From Candidatus Thalassarchaeaceae archaeon (lineage in GTDB: Archaea; Thermoplasmatota; Poseidoniia; Poseidoniales; Thalassarchaeaceae): a stretch of 5,883 nt of DNA. A model generated the notes under the pieces. The model had not been told where the DNA came from and made no database searches. It saw nothing but the letters and a program-made list of their open reading frames with translations. Position 1 is the first letter of the stretch; each line of letters opens with the position of its first letter. Shown here in pieces: positions 5,189-5,883 of the stretch. Where the stretch lies: NCBI GenBank assembly GCA_013329905.1, contig DUJH01000060.1, forward strand, positions 8,376 through 14,258, read 5' to 3'. A program made the position numbers and the translations under genes.

Positions 5189-5883
5189 ATGCTGAGAGTA
5201 TCCGGTCTCCACAAGGGATTTGGTTCTGGCCGAAGAAGACTTGAGGTACTCAAGGGAATCAATCTCGAAATTAAGTCGGGTGAGTTAGTCGCTTTGATGG
5301 GTCCATCGGGTTGCGGGAAATCCACACTCCTCAACATAATTGGGGGCCTCCTAAAGGCTGATTCAGGGGCGATATCTCTCTCGGAGTTCAATTACGGAAC
5401 CAAGTCTCCTAACAGGGTGGTCGATGTCAGAAGGAGGGGAGTCGGATGGATATTCCAGGACTTCCATCTAATCGATAGACTCAGCACCTTGGATAATGTC
5501 ATTTTCTCATTGGAGCTTTCCGGAGTACCGACAAAGCAGGCCGAGGAACAGGCGAAAGAAGCTCTCGAGAAGGTGGGCCTTTCCGATAGAATGGAATTCA
5601 TCCCTGACCAACTGTCTGGAGGCCAGAGGCAGAGGGCAGCCATCGCTAGGGCGATTGCAGGTTCACGCCCACTCTTGCTCGCAGACGAGCCTACAGGAAA
5701 CCTCGACGTGAAGAGTGGACATGGAATAATCGACCTGTTCAAGCAACTGTGCAAGGAGGACGGCATGTCCGTACTGATGGTCACCCACGATCCCAATCTA
5801 GCATCTATGGCTGACAGGATGCTACTGCTGAAGGATGGGGTCACGGCTGCATCCGACATCCGTTCTGCATGGGGCGAAGAAGG
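5189..5883 (+). CDS. ABC transporter ATP-binding protein, MacB/LolD-type (3' end outside window)
   Basis: 231 codons are visible before the edge, close to the 220-240 usual for this ATPase type, so little is missing. ATP-binding motifs occur in order: Walker A GPSGCGKST at 38-46, Q-loop Gln90 (WIFQDF), signature LSGGQRQR at 142-149, Walker B LLLADEP at 162-168 with the D-loop GNLD at 170-173, and the switch His200 in VTHD. All catalytic residues are intact. The opening MLRVSGLHKGF and the ADEPTGNLD wording are typical of the MacB/LolD/FtsE branch, whose ATPases pair with FtsX-like permeases to drive export or extraction of lipoproteins and peptides by mechanotransmission. A permease gene would be expected just downstream, outside the window. 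Arginine codons are mostly AGG/AGA (13 of 16), unlike the neighbouring glycosyltransferase-like gene. Substrate unknown. The start is set by homology and a TATA box at -27. Confidence 0.93.
   Translation, partial: MLRVSGLHKGFGSGRRRLEVLKGINLEIKSGELVALMGPSGCGKSTLLNIIGGLLKADSGAISLSEFNYGTKSPNRVVDVRRRGVGWIFQDFHLIDRLSTLDNVIFSLELSGVPTKQAEEQAKEALEKVGLSDRMEFIPDQLSGGQRQRAAIARAIAGSRPLLLADEPTGNLDVKSGHGIIDLFKQLCKEDGMSVLMVTHDPNLASMADRMLLLKDGVTAASDIRSAWGEE

Noticed and set aside
5392..5859. A 155-codon minus-strand open frame opposite the ABC ATPase.
   Set aside because: The plus strand encodes a complete and ordered set of ABC ATPase motifs across the same bases; the minus frame is a shadow.

Overview
The window looks like a piece of an archaeal chromosome, most plausibly a marine euryarchaeon of the Poseidoniales / Marine Group II kind. 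That assignment is an inference. It rests on AT-rich TATA-like boxes centred 25-27 nt upstream of the start codons of four genes or operons (the leaderless-mRNA arrangement), on little Shine-Dalgarno signal except inside an operon, on moderate GC with acidic proteins, and on a secreted-type protein ending in a C-x-A-N-G-G-T-W...C tail of a sort I associate with that group. No rRNA, tRNA, CRISPR array or insertion sequence is visible.

Layout: (1) 1-438 (+) is the 3' end of a multi-span membrane protein of unknown function. (2) It converges on 472-1596 (-), a 374-aa membrane-anchored, very acidic Asp/Glu-rich protein with eight cysteines and a Met/Gly-rich patch. The 33-bp gap holds a perfect 8-bp-stem hairpin that could end both transcripts. 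(3) 1664-2911 and 2908-4110 (both -) are two GT-B fold family-4-like glycosyltransferases joined by a 4-bp ATGA overlap, so they form an operon read from 4110 downward. (4) A 156-bp divergent intergenic region (4111-4266) separates this operon from 4267-5142 (+), a third, strongly diverged GT4-like protein that lacks the usual catalytic and phosphate-binding residues. (5) 5189-5883 (+) is the nearly complete ATPase of a MacB/LolD-type ABC transporter, running off the right edge; its arginine codon use differs sharply from the glycosyltransferase next to it.

How the genes may work together: the three glycosyltransferase-like genes around one divergent promoter region suggest a small locus for a surface glycan, glycolipid or glycoprotein. 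Donor and acceptor sugars cannot be read from the sequence. The third, apparently non-catalytic member may be a partner or regulator of the two canonical enzymes. The acidic protein and the ABC ATPase flank the locus, and a functional link to it is not shown. The acidic protein contains no N-x-S/T sequon, so it is not an obvious N-glycosylation target.

The most noteworthy items are the His-for-Glu replacement at both EX7E positions in the third glycosyltransferase, the architecture of the acidic protein, the regular promoter geometry, and the codon-use boundary near 5145-5190.
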